A stretch of 64,000 nt of DNA from Streptomyces sp. NBC_00078 (GTDB taxonomy: Bacteria > Actinomycetota > Actinomycetes > Streptomycetales > Streptomycetaceae), in the NCBI RefSeq assembly GCF_026343335.1, contig NZ_JAPELX010000001.1, positions 5,084,001-5,148,000 on the forward strand, written 5' to 3'. The notes beneath the pieces are model-generated. The model saw nothing but the letters and a program-made list of their open reading frames with translations. It was not told the origin of the DNA and did not search any database. Below, in pieces: positions 51,835 through 61,649 of the stretch; position 1 is the stretch's first letter; each line of letters begins with the position of its first letter. A program made the translations under genes and the position numbers.

Positions 51835-52229
51835 ATTCCCGAAGAGGATCAGTCACTTTCTCGAGGTGCGGTCAGGAGCCGTCGTACGCTCGGCGGCCTG
51901 CTCCGGTGCTGCTGCCCTGGCCTTGAAGGGCTGAGGCTCCCTCCTGCACATATTCGTGGCAGCTCTCCCCGAGGCACCGTTTTCCGCGGTGAGTTGGGCG
52001 ATGGGTTGCTGTCCAGCAGTGAGCGCAGCGCGAGCACGGGTTGTCGAGCGAAGTCCCGCACGAAGCAAGCGTTTGGTTACCTTGCAGGGTCTCGGCAGAC
52101 CTGTCCCCACCATGGCCTCACGCCAGCCCCGCTACAGAGTGCAACCGCAGCGTTACTGTGAATAGCTCATTTACGACGAGAAAAACTGAGACGGGTGTGT
52201 CGGGCTATCAGTACTGAGATAATTCGTGC
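51835..52229. other. Gap before the helicase-nuclease gene
   Basis: About 395 bp with no supported gene. GATAAT at 52218-52223 lies only seven bases from the ATG at 52230, so the mRNA may be leaderless, but a -35 box is not evident. Confidence 0.4.
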
Positions 52230-55200
52230 ATGCCCAGTTCGCGATGGTCCGGAGCCGCGCAGCGTGACAGCAGTGGTCCTGCCGGTGGCAGCGATCCTGC
52301 TCTTAATCGGTTGAAGACTGTGCTGGACGACTGGTGCAACTCCCTGCTCGACCTCGGCGGACGCAACCGTCTGCTGAATTTCCGCCATACGAGGACCGCG
52401 ACTCTGGAGATCACGGCTCCTGGAGTCCCTGCGGTGTTGGCCGGGCTCGCTCGCGGTTGGACTTTTGCTTCCGTCGAGGACACCGAACACGTTGACGGAG
52501 ATGTGCCAAAGGGTGCTGCTCCGGCCGGCGGGGTGTTCTACGAGTACGACACCACCTCCGCGATTGGCGGCGCCGATCGCGCTTCCGGCCTGGTGACACA
52601 GAAGAACACGCAGTCGGGACTGGACGCGTCGCTCTACCAACTGCGCCAAAAGTCGGGCCAGATGTACAACGACTACGGCCTGTGGGTGCTCTGGCTGGGT
52701 GTCGGCATGGTGGATTGGCGGGAGGAGGGTGCAGAGGAGACGAGTTCGGCTCCGCTGCTGCTCGTACCCGTGGAGCTTCGTCGCGACGGCCGGCGCCAGA
52801 CGCGTCTGCATCTCGCGGAGGGCCAGGACCGGATCCATAATCCCGCGCTTGCGGTCAAGCTGGAACGACTGGGTGTCGACTGGAGTTCGGTCGCCGACTG
52901 CGATGTCGCCGATCCTGCCGCGGTTCTTGCCGCCGCCAGGCAGGTTGTGCGTGCACAGGACGGCTGGTCGGTGGACGAGCGCCTCGTGCTCGGCCTCTTC
53001 GCCTCACACAAAGAGGCCATGTACCAGGACCTCCAACAGAACGAGGAGCGCATCCTCACTCATCCGCTGATCCGGGCCGTCGGTCTCGGACCCGATGCGG
53101 GACTGCCCGATGATCTGATCGGCTTCGAACCACCCGAACTCGACCGCATCGACGAAATCCAGATGCCCGAACGGACTCCGCTTGTGCTGGACGCGGACTC
53201 CTCGCAACGGCAGTGCATCGCGGCCGCGCTGGACGGCCGTTCCTTCGTGATGAGTGGGCCGCCGGGTACGGGCAAGAGCCAGACGATCACCAACATGATC
53301 GCTGCGCTCATGCACGCCGGCCGTTCCGTTCTCTTCGTCAGTGAGAAGGCCGCAGCGCTCGACGTGGTCCGCAACAGGCTGCGAGGCGTCGGCCTCGGGG
53401 ACTTCGTGATGGCACTGCACAGCGGTGACACCAGCAAGAAGGCTGTGGCGACGGAGCTCGAACGGGTATTGACCACCAAGGTGCCGATCACCGGCGCAGC
53501 CGAGCACGAACTCGACCGTGCCCGCCGGCTGCGCGAGGAACTGTCTGCCTACGCGGCGGCGATGAACCAGATCCGCGAACCGCTCGGCCGTTGCCTTCAC
53601 GATGTCCTGGGCCGCTTGGTCCTCCTGGAGCGGGCAGACACTCCACAACTCACCCTCGGTGCCAGGAGCACTGGCACGGTCCGGCAGCTTGGCGCCGGGG
53701 AGCTTCAGGCGCTGCTGGAAGCGGCTGGCACCGTCAGTCGTTCCTGGCGCCCAGCAGCGGAAGGTGACGCGTTTGTCTGGCGTGGGCTGAAGGGAGCCTC
53801 TGCTCCAACCGCGGTTCTCACTGAGGCTGCTGACGCGCTGGGAGATCTACGCACGGCAGCCGAACGCCGCCCGTTCGCGCTCACGACCCCCGAACCGCAT
53901 ACCGTGCACGATGTACGGCAGACCGTACGGCTTCTGGAAGCGGGACTGCCCGACCGGAACCTGGCCACGGTCAGTGGCGGGCTGTCGGACGACCTCTCCG
54001 GAAGCCTTGCCCAACTGGCCGACCTGTTCGGACTGCCCAAGCCGGAAGCCTCTCAGGCGGCATTCGACCTGCTGGAACTTGCTGATCTGGCCTCTGCGGC
54101 GACACGGCCGCCCGCGCGATGGTTCGGCGAGGAAGGGCTGCGCGAGGCACATAAAGCGGCTGAGGAGTTGCGGGACGCGCTAGCTGCGCGCGCGGCGGCT
54201 CGCGCAGTAGCGGGAGACATCTTCGGTGAACAGGTGCTGCAGGCCCAAGAGTTGCCAGCCCTGGTCGCGAGATTCACTGGACAGCACCGGGGTGTTTTCG
54301 CGCGTCTGTCCGGGCAGTACAAGGCTGACCGCGAGGCAGTGGCCGGGCTCACGCGCAACGGTGCCTGGGACAAGACGCTGCCCCAGCGCCTGAACGACGC
54401 CCTGGCCTGGCAGAACACCGCGGCCGAGGTCGCTCGACTGGCGATACATCACGAGGACGCGCTGGGCGGCTATGTTCCCCACGACGAGGACGAACTGCCC
54501 GCCTTGGACGCCGTGCTGACCGTGGCAGATCGCATCGCCGAACTCACTCACGTGAGCACTCACCGAGACGTCCTCACAGCCCGACTGGCTGACGGCACCG
54601 AGCCCGACTCGCTGCCGGGGCTGTTGGCCCGTGGCATTCGTGGCGTGTTGGTCGGCTGGTGCGTCGAGGCGACGCGTCGTGCCGAGCGCTGGTCAGAGTC
54701 CTCGACCGCACTGCACGACCTCTTCGAGGAGTCCCGCCAGGTTCAGTTGGCTTTCGCCCTGTTCGGTACTTTCGATCAAGCCCAGCAGGCCGTTGACGAA
54801 CTCCGGGCTGACCCGCGCGGTCCGGAGGAATGGCAGGCGTACCGCTCCGGACTGGACGTTCTGGCCCAATACGGAGTCGACGAGCTCGTTTCGCGTGCTG
54901 TCGAACGAGGCATCCTGCCCGAGCAGTTGCCTGCGGTAGTGGAGCAGGCGGTGCTGAAGTGCTGGGCCGACGACCTCTTGGTCACGGACACCAGGCTCGC
55001 CACCACTCGCTCCGCAGACCTGGACGTCCGGGTGGCGGACTTCCAGAAGGCCGACCGTCGGCTGGTCGCTGCAGCCAGTGGAGCCGTGGTCGAGGCGTGC
55101 AACGAGCGCCGACCGCGCCGGCTCAGCGGCGGGCCGGCCGCGGTGATCAAACGCCAGGCGGAACTGAAGCGACGACATATGCCGGTGCGGGAACTACTCG

Positions 55201-57272
55201 GCCAAACCCGTGAAGTCGTCCGGCTCATCAAGCCGTGCTTCATGATGAGCCCGCTCACGGTGAGTCAGTTCCTGCCCTCTGACTACCACTTTGACGTGGT
55301 CATCTTCGACGAGGCGTCACAGGTTCGCCCCGCCGACGCGGTTAACTGCGTATACAGGGCAGACTCTCTGATCGTGGCGGGCGACGAGAAGCAGCTGCCA
55401 CCCACCTCTTTCTTCGACGCGACGGTCGAGGATGACTCCGACGAGTACGACGAAGACGTACCCGACACCTTCGAGTCGCTGTTGCATGCCTGCAAGGCGG
55501 GTGCCCTCAGAGAGCTGTCCTTGCGCTGGCACTACCGCAGCCGTCACGAGGACCTGATCACGTTCAGCAACAAGTCCTTCTACGGCAACTCCATGGTGAC
55601 GTTCCCGGGAGCCCTGGACCACGGCAACGACATCGGCGTTGAGTTCTTCCCCACGCAGGGCGTGTACGACCGGGGCGGCAGACGAGACAACCGCGCGGAG
55701 GCGGAGTTCGTCGCTCGGCGGGTCATCCATCACTTCGACACACGCCCCAGCCGCACCCTGGGCGTCGTCGCCCTCTCGCAGGCCCAGGCGGCGGCCATCG
55801 ACCAGGCTGTCCAGCAGGCCAGGCTGCTCCGCCCCGACCTGGACCACTGCTTCACCGAGGATCGGCTCGACGGGTTCTTCGTCAAGAACCTCGAATCCGT
55901 CCAGGGCGACGAGCGCGACGTCATGATCATGTCGATCGGGTACGGCCCCGACGAGCACGGCAAGTTCGGCACGAACTTCGGGCCGATCAACAAAGGGGGA
56001 GGTTGGCGGCGCCTCAACGTCGCTGTCACCCGGGCGCGCTTCCGCATGGAGGTCGTCGCGTCCTTCCGGAGCAGCGGCCTGGCCGACAGCGCGAACGAGA
56101 GTGTTCAGCACCTCAAGCGGTATCTCGAATATGCGGAGAACGGCCACGCAGTCCTCGCGCAGGACGTGACGCAGGCCGACGCCGAGCCGGACAGTCCTTT
56201 CGAGGAGTCGGTCCTGGAGGTGCTGCGCGACTGGGGCTATCGGGTGCAGCCGCAGGTCGGCGTAGCGGGATATCGCATCGACATCGGCGTGCGCCATCCG
56301 CAGTTCCCCGGCACCTACGCGCTCGGCATCGAATGCGACGGCGCGATGTACCACTCGTCCAGGACGGCTCGGGATCGCGACCGACTGCGGGAAGAGGTGC
56401 TTGCCGGTTTGGGCTGGCGACTGCACCGCATCTGGGGCACCGACTGGTATCGGGGCAGGGCCGCAGCCGAGCTGAGACTGCGCGAGGCAGTCGAGCTGGC
56501 GGTCGAACGGGGACCGATGTCGGGGGCCGCCTCGACGGATCCACGACCAGGTCCGACAGCGGCCTCTGAGCGCGACAACGTGGGGGTCACCTCGGGCACC
56601 GGGGAGGTTGCCCCGCTCTCCGCCATTTCGGCCGCGCCCGATACCCAGGAACCGGGGAACTACACCTATCCGACAGACGCCGCAGACCATGAGCGCGTTC
56701 CGGTCGCCACCGAGCCCGACCGCCCATGGAGCTCCCTGTACGAGGCATGCGAGATGACGGTGCCCTCACCGTACGAACTGCACATGCCGGAGGCCCGCCC
56801 CGCGCTCCGCACGCTTCTGAACAGAATCATCGGCATCGAGGGCCCAATCCACGAGGAGCTGTTGGTGCAGCGAGCTAGGGAAGCGTGGGGTGTGGCCCGG
56901 GCGGGCAACAGGATCCGCGACAACGTACGGGAAGTGGTGCGCGGTCTCGTCCGCTCGGGGCAGGTCGCCGTCGACGGCTCCTTCTTGGATGTGGCAGGCC
57001 GGGAAGAGCTGGATGCTCGTGTTCCAGGGGAAGGTGACACTCCGCGCAAGGCCGCGCACATTGCTCCGGTTGAACGGCAGCTGGCGCTGTACGAACTTGC
57101 TGCGGAGTGCCCAGGCACGTCCCGCGACGAACTGGTCCGGCACGCGGGCGAGTTCTTCGGCTGGCGCCGCATGGGCCGGGATATCCGCAGCTTCCTGGAC
57201 TCCGACATCGACGAACTGCTTCGGAGAGGCAGACTGAGAGAGACGAACGGTCAGATCACAGCGGTTGGGTGA
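52230..57272 (+). CDS. DUF4011-SF1 helicase-REase-DUF3320 protein (candidate defence gene)
   Basis: A 1680-residue protein. Residues about 25-250 are DUF4011-like (LDLGGRNRLLNFRHTRTATLEI, ASLYQLRQKSG). A superfamily 1 helicase is split by a long insert: Walker A GPPGTGKSQT (about 344), DEAS motif VIFDEASQVRP (about 1025), GDEKQLPPTSF, WHYRSRHEDLI and VTRARFRMEV (about 1265). Residues about 1330-1410 form a restriction-endonuclease-like domain (VAGYRIDIGV, LGIECDGAMYH, RIWGTDW). A DUF3320-type module (about 1530-1580, EGPIHEELLVQRAREAW) follows, and the C-terminus repeats a winged-helix-like unit. Unrelated to plasmid maintenance; its place between att and integrase fits anti-phage/plasmid cargo. 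No ribosome site is evident. Confidence 0.85.
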   Translation: MPSSRWSGAAQRDSSGPAGGSDPALNRLKTVLDDWCNSLLDLGGRNRLLNFRHTRTATLEITAPGVPAVLAGLARGWTFASVEDTEHVDGDVPKGAAPAGGVFYEYDTTSAIGGADRASGLVTQKNTQSGLDASLYQLRQKSGQMYNDYGLWVLWLGVGMVDWREEGAEETSSAPLLLVPVELRRDGRRQTRLHLAEGQDRIHNPALAVKLERLGVDWSSVADCDVADPAAVLAAARQVVRAQDGWSVDERLVLGLFASHKEAMYQDLQQNEERILTHPLIRAVGLGPDAGLPDDLIGFEPPELDRIDEIQMPERTPLVLDADSSQRQCIAAALDGRSFVMSGPPGTGKSQTITNMIAALMHAGRSVLFVSEKAAALDVVRNRLRGVGLGDFVMALHSGDTSKKAVATELERVLTTKVPITGAAEHELDRARRLREELSAYAAAMNQIREPLGRCLHDVLGRLVLLERADTPQLTLGARSTGTVRQLGAGELQALLEAAGTVSRSWRPAAEGDAFVWRGLKGASAPTAVLTEAADALGDLRTAAERRPFALTTPEPHTVHDVRQTVRLLEAGLPDRNLATVSGGLSDDLSGSLAQLADLFGLPKPEASQAAFDLLELADLASAATRPPARWFGEEGLREAHKAAEELRDALAARAAARAVAGDIFGEQVLQAQELPALVARFTGQHRGVFARLSGQYKADREAVAGLTRNGAWDKTLPQRLNDALAWQNTAAEVARLAIHHEDALGGYVPHDEDELPALDAVLTVADRIAELTHVSTHRDVLTARLADGTEPDSLPGLLARGIRGVLVGWCVEATRRAERWSESSTALHDLFEESRQVQLAFALFGTFDQAQQAVDELRADPRGPEEWQAYRSGLDVLAQYGVDELVSRAVERGILPEQLPAVVEQAVLKCWADDLLVTDTRLATTRSADLDVRVADFQKADRRLVAAASGAVVEACNERRPRRLSGGPAAVIKRQAELKRRHMPVRELLGQTREVVRLIKPCFMMSPLTVSQFLPSDYHFDVVIFDEASQVRPADAVNCVYRADSLIVAGDEKQLPPTSFFDATVEDDSDEYDEDVPDTFESLLHACKAGALRELSLRWHYRSRHEDLITFSNKSFYGNSMVTFPGALDHGNDIGVEFFPTQGVYDRGGRRDNRAEAEFVARRVIHHFDTRPSRTLGVVALSQAQAAAIDQAVQQARLLRPDLDHCFTEDRLDGFFVKNLESVQGDERDVMIMSIGYGPDEHGKFGTNFGPINKGGGWRRLNVAVTRARFRMEVVASFRSSGLADSANESVQHLKRYLEYAENGHAVLAQDVTQADAEPDSPFEESVLEVLRDWGYRVQPQVGVAGYRIDIGVRHPQFPGTYALGIECDGAMYHSSRTARDRDRLREEVLAGLGWRLHRIWGTDWYRGRAAAELRLREAVELAVERGPMSGAASTDPRPGPTAASERDNVGVTSGTGEVAPLSAISAAPDTQEPGNYTYPTDAADHERVPVATEPDRPWSSLYEACEMTVPSPYELHMPEARPALRTLLNRIIGIEGPIHEELLVQRAREAWGVARAGNRIRDNVREVVRGLVRSGQVAVDGSFLDVAGREELDARVPGEGDTPRKAAHIAPVERQLALYELAAECPGTSRDELVRHAGEFFGWRRMGRDIRSFLDSDIDELLRRGRLRETNGQITAVG

Positions 57273-57471
57273 CGGAGACCGAGGCGGCCTGGAAGGGCTG
57301 CCACTTCATGGCCGGGACGGCTGCTGGAGGATCCCGGCATACGTAGTCTTCGGGCTCGCAGGGCTCCGAGATCCCAGGCCGGACGCCTATGGAACTGGAA
57401 TTTTCGGGACATGGTGAGTCACCGGGCCAGGGTGCCGTGGGATGGCTCGCGTGAGCGGAAGGCCCTGGGCA

Positions 57472-59076
57472 CTACAAGGTCGGCTTGCTCCTCTTGGCCT
57501 TCTTCTTCGCCTTGGCCCGGGCTTTCGCCTTTTCCTTGGCCTTCTTGGCGGCCTTGCGGGCGGCCTTCTCTTCCTCGGCCCTGCGCTGAAGGGGGACCAG
57601 CTTGGCCGTGGCCTCGGCGGCGTTCTTGCCGCCTTGGGGCAGCACGCTCTGGTAGATGTCTCGCGTGATGCGAGTGTCGCTGTGACCGAGGGTGTCCGAC
57701 ACGATCTTGATGTCGATGTCGGCGGCCAGCATTAGGGTGGCCGCGCCGTGGCGGAGGTCGTGTAGCCGGATCGGCGGGAGGCCGGAGGCAGCGACGAGCC
57801 GCTCGAAGAGGTCGGTCACCTTGCCGGGGTGGAGCCAGGAGCCATCCTCCTGGGTGAAGACGTGGCCAGTGTCCACCCAGGCTGAGCCCCATTCCTCGCG
57901 GGCTGTCTCCTGGCGTTCGCGGTGCCGCTTGAGGACGTTGACGGTGTCGTCGTCGAGCGCAACCACGCGGTAGCCGCTGTCCGTCTTGGGGTCGGATGCC
58001 TCGACCTCCCAGCCGTCTTGGACGAGCTGCGAGGAGACCGTGAGGGAGTGGGTATCGAGGTTCGTCTCCGACCACGGTTGCCCGCATGCCTCGCCACGGC
58101 GCAGGCCGCGGAACGCGATCAGGTGCCACATCGCGTACAGCCGGTCTTCGGCAACGAAGTCGAGGAAGGCGCCGGTTTGTTGGGGCGTCCAGACCATCAC
58201 GGGTGACGGCTTCTCGCCGGTCTGCTCCCACTTGGCGACCCGCTCGTCCGTCCACACCAGGGCTTTCGGCTTGCGCACGGGGTCGATCTCGACGTGAGCG
58301 GCCGGGTTGAACGTGAGGATCTGCTGCCCGATCGCGTCGTTCAGGGACGCGCGGAGCGTCGCCTTGACGTGCAGACGTGTGGCGGGGCCGGTGATGCGAC
58401 GGAAGGGAGGCATCTCGTCGATCGCTGCCTTCATGGCCTTGCGGCGGGCGCGGTTCTCCGCGCCTTTCCAGGGCACCGTTGCCAACTCGTCGATCGCAGA
58501 TCGCCGTTGGGCGTTGTCCTCCAGGGTCTGGGCGTTGGCATCGCGGATGTCCGTGAACATCTCGCTGAGGTGGCTGACGCGGAGGCGGTCGAGGCGCCGG
58601 TGTCCGATGTTTGGCTTCAGGTGCACGCGGACATCGGTCTCGTAGCGGTTCAGACCGGACTTGCGTATGCGCTTGCCCGCCAGCCACCGGTCGAGCCACT
58701 CGCTCACGGTCAGGCTGCCGATCAGGTCTTGGCCGGCGCTGAGGCGCCGCCTCGTTTCCTCGACATCGGGTAGGGGAGCCTTCTCGCGGCTGACTTCCGC
58801 CAGCATGACGGCGATTAGCTCCGTGCCCTCGGGGTCGTCCGCCTCGGCCAGCCCCAGCAGGGCGCGTACGTGGTCGAGGTCAGCCTGGGCGGCCTTGCGG
58901 CTGTCGTAGCCGCCACGGGCGAAGGACCTGCGACTGCCGTCCTCACGGGGCGGCAGCTCCTGGCGTACGGAGTAGGTGCAGTGGTTCCTGCTGTTGCGCT
59001 TGGGGCAGGACGTGCCGAACTCCTTGCCGGTCTTCGGGTCGCGGCAGGAACAGCGGCGGTAGGTGGAGCCCTTCAA
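57472..59076 (-). CDS. Tyrosine site-specific integrase
   Basis: A 534-residue phage-type integrase. N-terminal arm-binding region with a Cys-containing start (CSCRDPKTGKEFGTSCP), SAM-like core-binding domain (about 150-270), and catalytic residues Arg in AFRGLRRGEACG, HDLRHGAATLML, LGHSDTRIT and Tyr in DIYQSVLP. The last 50 residues are a Lys/Ala-rich tail (KKAKEKAKARAKAKKKAK). Stop 57472; ATG 59076 overlaps the Xre gene by 4 bp. About 200 bp between the helicase gene and this stop hold no gene. Presumably catalyses insertion at tRNA-Thr. Confidence 0.93.
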   Translation of the reverse strand: MKGSTYRRCSCRDPKTGKEFGTSCPKRNSRNHCTYSVRQELPPREDGSRRSFARGGYDSRKAAQADLDHVRALLGLAEADDPEGTELIAVMLAEVSREKAPLPDVEETRRRLSAGQDLIGSLTVSEWLDRWLAGKRIRKSGLNRYETDVRVHLKPNIGHRRLDRLRVSHLSEMFTDIRDANAQTLEDNAQRRSAIDELATVPWKGAENRARRKAMKAAIDEMPPFRRITGPATRLHVKATLRASLNDAIGQQILTFNPAAHVEIDPVRKPKALVWTDERVAKWEQTGEKPSPVMVWTPQQTGAFLDFVAEDRLYAMWHLIAFRGLRRGEACGQPWSETNLDTHSLTVSSQLVQDGWEVEASDPKTDSGYRVVALDDDTVNVLKRHRERQETAREEWGSAWVDTGHVFTQEDGSWLHPGKVTDLFERLVAASGLPPIRLHDLRHGAATLMLAADIDIKIVSDTLGHSDTRITRDIYQSVLPQGGKNAAEATAKLVPLQRRAEEEKAARKAAKKAKEKAKARAKAKKKAKRSKPTL

Positions 59077-59762
59077 AAATCATTCTCCTCGGTGGTGTCG
59101 GTATCCGGTGGATCGATGTCGGCGAGCGGCGAGGGCAGGTGGGGTGGAGTACCGCCGCCTTCGCGGATGGCGTCGCGGTGGCGGCGCAGCTCTTGCTTAG
59201 CGTTGGCGGCCTGGTCGGCGTACCGGGCCAAGGCGCGCTCGGCCGCTTCCCGCTGGACGCGGTTGGCGGCGGTCTTCACCTTCCAGCGCTCGTAGTCCTC
59301 GCTTTCCACGGCTGCCAGGGCCGAGCGGAGTTCGAGGTCGTGGGCCAGGAAGTGGTCGAGCATGTAGTCGGTGGCGTCATGAGCAGCCGAGCTGCCGGTG
59401 AACCACTGCAGGGCGTCCCAGGTCGGTCGCGGGTCCTCGTAGGGGAGTTGGCGGACTTGCGCGGCGTAGCCGACGGGGTAGATCAGGCTGATCGGGGACA
59501 TACGCAGGGCCTTCGCAAGGACCATGACCTCGACCAGGGGCAGGCTGGCGCGGCGGCCGGACTCCATGTTGGCGATCACGTTGCGGGGGATCGGGTAGCC
59601 GTTCTCCTCGCACTTGTCGGCGAGATCCTGTGCGCTCCACCCCAGTTCCTTCCGTCGTCTGCGGACCTCGCTGGCCACCGTGGCCATGACGTGGTCCTCC
59701 CATTCGAGGTCGTCGGCCTCGGTGTCTTCCTCGTATCCATGGTCGGAACGGCGTTGTGTCAT
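59073..59762 (-). CDS. Xre-type regulator upstream of int
   Basis: A 229-residue protein. HTH of the Cro/CI type at about residues 30-90 (LGWSAQDLADKCEENGY, NVIANMESGRRASLPLVEVMVLAKAL). The C-terminal half is Glu/Arg/Ala-rich and probably coiled, ending in an acidic tail. In actinomycete elements such genes control int/xis. The ATG at 59762 has no clear Shine-Dalgarno site, so the message may be leaderless; Met26 (MATVASE) is an alternative. Overlaps int by 4 bp. Confidence 0.82.
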   Translation of the reverse strand: MTQRRSDHGYEEDTEADDLEWEDHVMATVASEVRRRRKELGWSAQDLADKCEENGYPIPRNVIANMESGRRASLPLVEVMVLAKALRMSPISLIYPVGYAAQVRQLPYEDPRPTWDALQWFTGSSAAHDATDYMLDHFLAHDLELRSALAAVESEDYERWKVKTAANRVQREAAERALARYADQAANAKQELRRHRDAIREGGGTPPHLPSPLADIDPPDTDTTEENDF

Positions 59763-59841
59763 GAAGACACATTAACTTGCCTAGCGTTGATTCCATGGCC
59801 TGGAGACGAGCTCGACCGTCGTGTTCGCCGAGGGCTCAGTC

Positions 59842-60087
59842 ATGGATGGAGCGCGTATGCGCGAGAACGAACTCGCGGGCCGGGTGAAGGGCATGAGCCG
59901 CGAGGAGCTGCTGGAGCTTCCCGCTGCCGTTGACCTGGAGACGGGTAATCGGGCGTTGGGGCTGGGGCGGAGCAAGGGGTACGAGCTGGCCAAGCGGGGG
60001 CAGTACCCGTGCAAGGTGCTGCGGCTGGGCAACGCCTACCGGGTGGTGACCGCCGACCTGCTGGCCCTGCTTGGCCTGGCCGCGTGA
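59842..60087 (+). CDS. Excisionase/AlpA-like HTH protein
   Basis: A small protein of 81 residues with a MerR/AlpA-type winged helix (DLETGNRALGLGRSKGYELAKRGQ, then LRLGNAYRVVTADLLALL). These act as excision factors or replication activators in actinomycete integrative elements. ATG 59842 is taken; GTG 59821 and ATG 59857 are alternatives. Divergent from the Xre gene with about 80 bp between, which should hold both promoters. Confidence 0.8.
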   Translation: MDGARMRENELAGRVKGMSREELLELPAAVDLETGNRALGLGRSKGYELAKRGQYPCKVLRLGNAYRVVTADLLALLGLAA

Positions 60088-60210
60088 GAGCGGGGAGCCC
60101 TAGCAGACCGTTCTGCGCTGAGCTGACACAGAAACGCTGGACTGTGACGGGGCGTGGACGTACTGTCCGTGTTCCCTCGCGGTGCCCGAGCGCCCACGAG
60201 AAGGGGGAGA

Positions 60211-60236
60211 GCCTCCGGCGGTGCAACGCCGGAGGC
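60211..60236 (+). promoter_or_regulatory. Hairpin sequestering the Shine-Dalgarno of the DUF3631 gene
   Basis: A perfect 10-bp stem GCCTCCGGCG (60211-60220) with CGCCGGAGGC (60227-60236), loop GTGCAA. The GGAGG at 60231-60235 that serves ATG 60240 lies inside the stem, so folding would mask the ribosome site. Confidence 0.6.
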
Positions 60237-60239
60237 CCG

Positions 60240-61649
60240 ATGACTCCCCATCAATCCGATGCGAACCAACCCGGCGGACAGGGTATGAAACCCCGCCACC
60301 GCCAGAGGAGCCGCCCAGTGCAACCTGAGAACCCCGAGCCCTATTCCACCCCCGCCAAGGCGACCTGGCCCACCACCGCCATACCCGGCCAGCCCGGCGC
60401 CCACCTGCGTGCCACGGAGGCTAACGACACCGATCCGGACCTGAGCGATGATGAGCGCACCCGCAGCGCCGACGAGGCGGAGACGCCGAGCGGCCTGGAG
60501 GCGATACCCGATGCGGAGCCGACCCACGGCTCGAAGCTGCTGGACGAACTGCGCGGGCAGATCGCTCAGTTCGTGATCCCGCCCTCGCCCGAGGCCCTCG
60601 TCGCGATCACCCTGTGGGTGGTGGCGACGCACCTGCAGCCCGCGTGGCAGCACGCCCCGCGCCTGGCGGTAGTGGGCCCGGCTAAGCGGTGCGGCAAGTC
60701 GCGTCTCCTCGACGTGCTGACCGAGACGGTCCACGAGCCGATGCTCACCATCAACACCACACCGGCGGCGATCTTCCGGTCGATCACCGAGGAGAACCCG
60801 CCCACGCTTCTGGTGGACGAGGCGGACACCATCTTCGGCACCCCGAAGATGGCCGAGAAGAATGAGGAGATGCGTGGCCTGCTCAATGCAGGCCACCAGC
60901 GAGGGCGGTACGTGACCCGGGTCGTCGGCAACGACCACACCCCGCACCGCTTCGCGACCTTCGCCATGGCGGCCATCGCGGGAATCGGCGACCTGCCCGA
61001 CACGGTCATGGACCGTTCGGTCGTGATCCGCATGCGGCGCCGGGCTCAGGGCGAGAAGGTCAAGCCCTTCCGCTCCCGCCGCGACATCCCAGCCCTGCAC
61101 GATCTACGCGACCGCATCGCTGCCTGGGCCAGGCCGCTACTGGACGAGGCCGCAACCCTGGAGCCGGAGATGCCAGTGGAAGACCGTGCCGCGGACACCT
61201 GGGAGCCCCTGGTCATCGTCGCCGACCTGGCCGGCGGGCGCTGGCCCCGGCTGGCGCGGGTCGCGTGTGCGCGGATGGTCGCCGCCGAAGTGGCGGCCGA
61301 GGAGGACCACCCGAGCGGGGCGCGGATCCTCGCCGACATCCGGCGGGTCTTCTACGCCCAGCGCGAGGTGGACAGCCTGTCCACCGAGGAACTCCTCCAC
61401 CACCTGCGTCAGGACCCCGAGGCTCCGTGGGCGGAGTGGGGACGCGGCGGGCTGACCGCCCGTGAACTGGGCAGGATGCTCCGCGAGTTCGAGATCGCGC
61501 CTGGCAACGTGCGGATGGCCGACCGGACCCAGCGCAAGGGCTACATGCGTAACAAGTTCCTTGATGCCTGGCGCCGGTACTGCCCCACCGTCCACTCAGT
61601 GGACACTCAGGCGGCCCGCCCGGTGACCCACTTGCCGTTCACTGAGTGA
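60240..61649 (+). CDS. DUF3631-domain ATPase (replication-associated)
   Basis: A 469-residue protein. The first 90 residues are Pro/Glu-rich and disordered. The ATPase core has VVGPAKRCGKSRLLD (Walker A, about 155), TLLVDEADTIF (Walker B, about 195) and a sensor region (MDRSVVIRMRRR). The DUF3631 domain follows (LARVACARMVAAEVAAEEDHPSGARILADI), with a winged-helix region to the end. DUF3631 proteins replace or accompany primase-helicases in phage and plasmid-like actinobacterial elements. ATG 60240 has GGAGG; ATG 60285 is possible. Confidence 0.85.
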   Translation: MTPHQSDANQPGGQGMKPRHRQRSRPVQPENPEPYSTPAKATWPTTAIPGQPGAHLRATEANDTDPDLSDDERTRSADEAETPSGLEAIPDAEPTHGSKLLDELRGQIAQFVIPPSPEALVAITLWVVATHLQPAWQHAPRLAVVGPAKRCGKSRLLDVLTETVHEPMLTINTTPAAIFRSITEENPPTLLVDEADTIFGTPKMAEKNEEMRGLLNAGHQRGRYVTRVVGNDHTPHRFATFAMAAIAGIGDLPDTVMDRSVVIRMRRRAQGEKVKPFRSRRDIPALHDLRDRIAAWARPLLDEAATLEPEMPVEDRAADTWEPLVIVADLAGGRWPRLARVACARMVAAEVAAEEDHPSGARILADIRRVFYAQREVDSLSTEELLHHLRQDPEAPWAEWGRGGLTARELGRMLREFEIAPGNVRMADRTQRKGYMRNKFLDAWRRYCPTVHSVDTQAARPVTHLPFTE

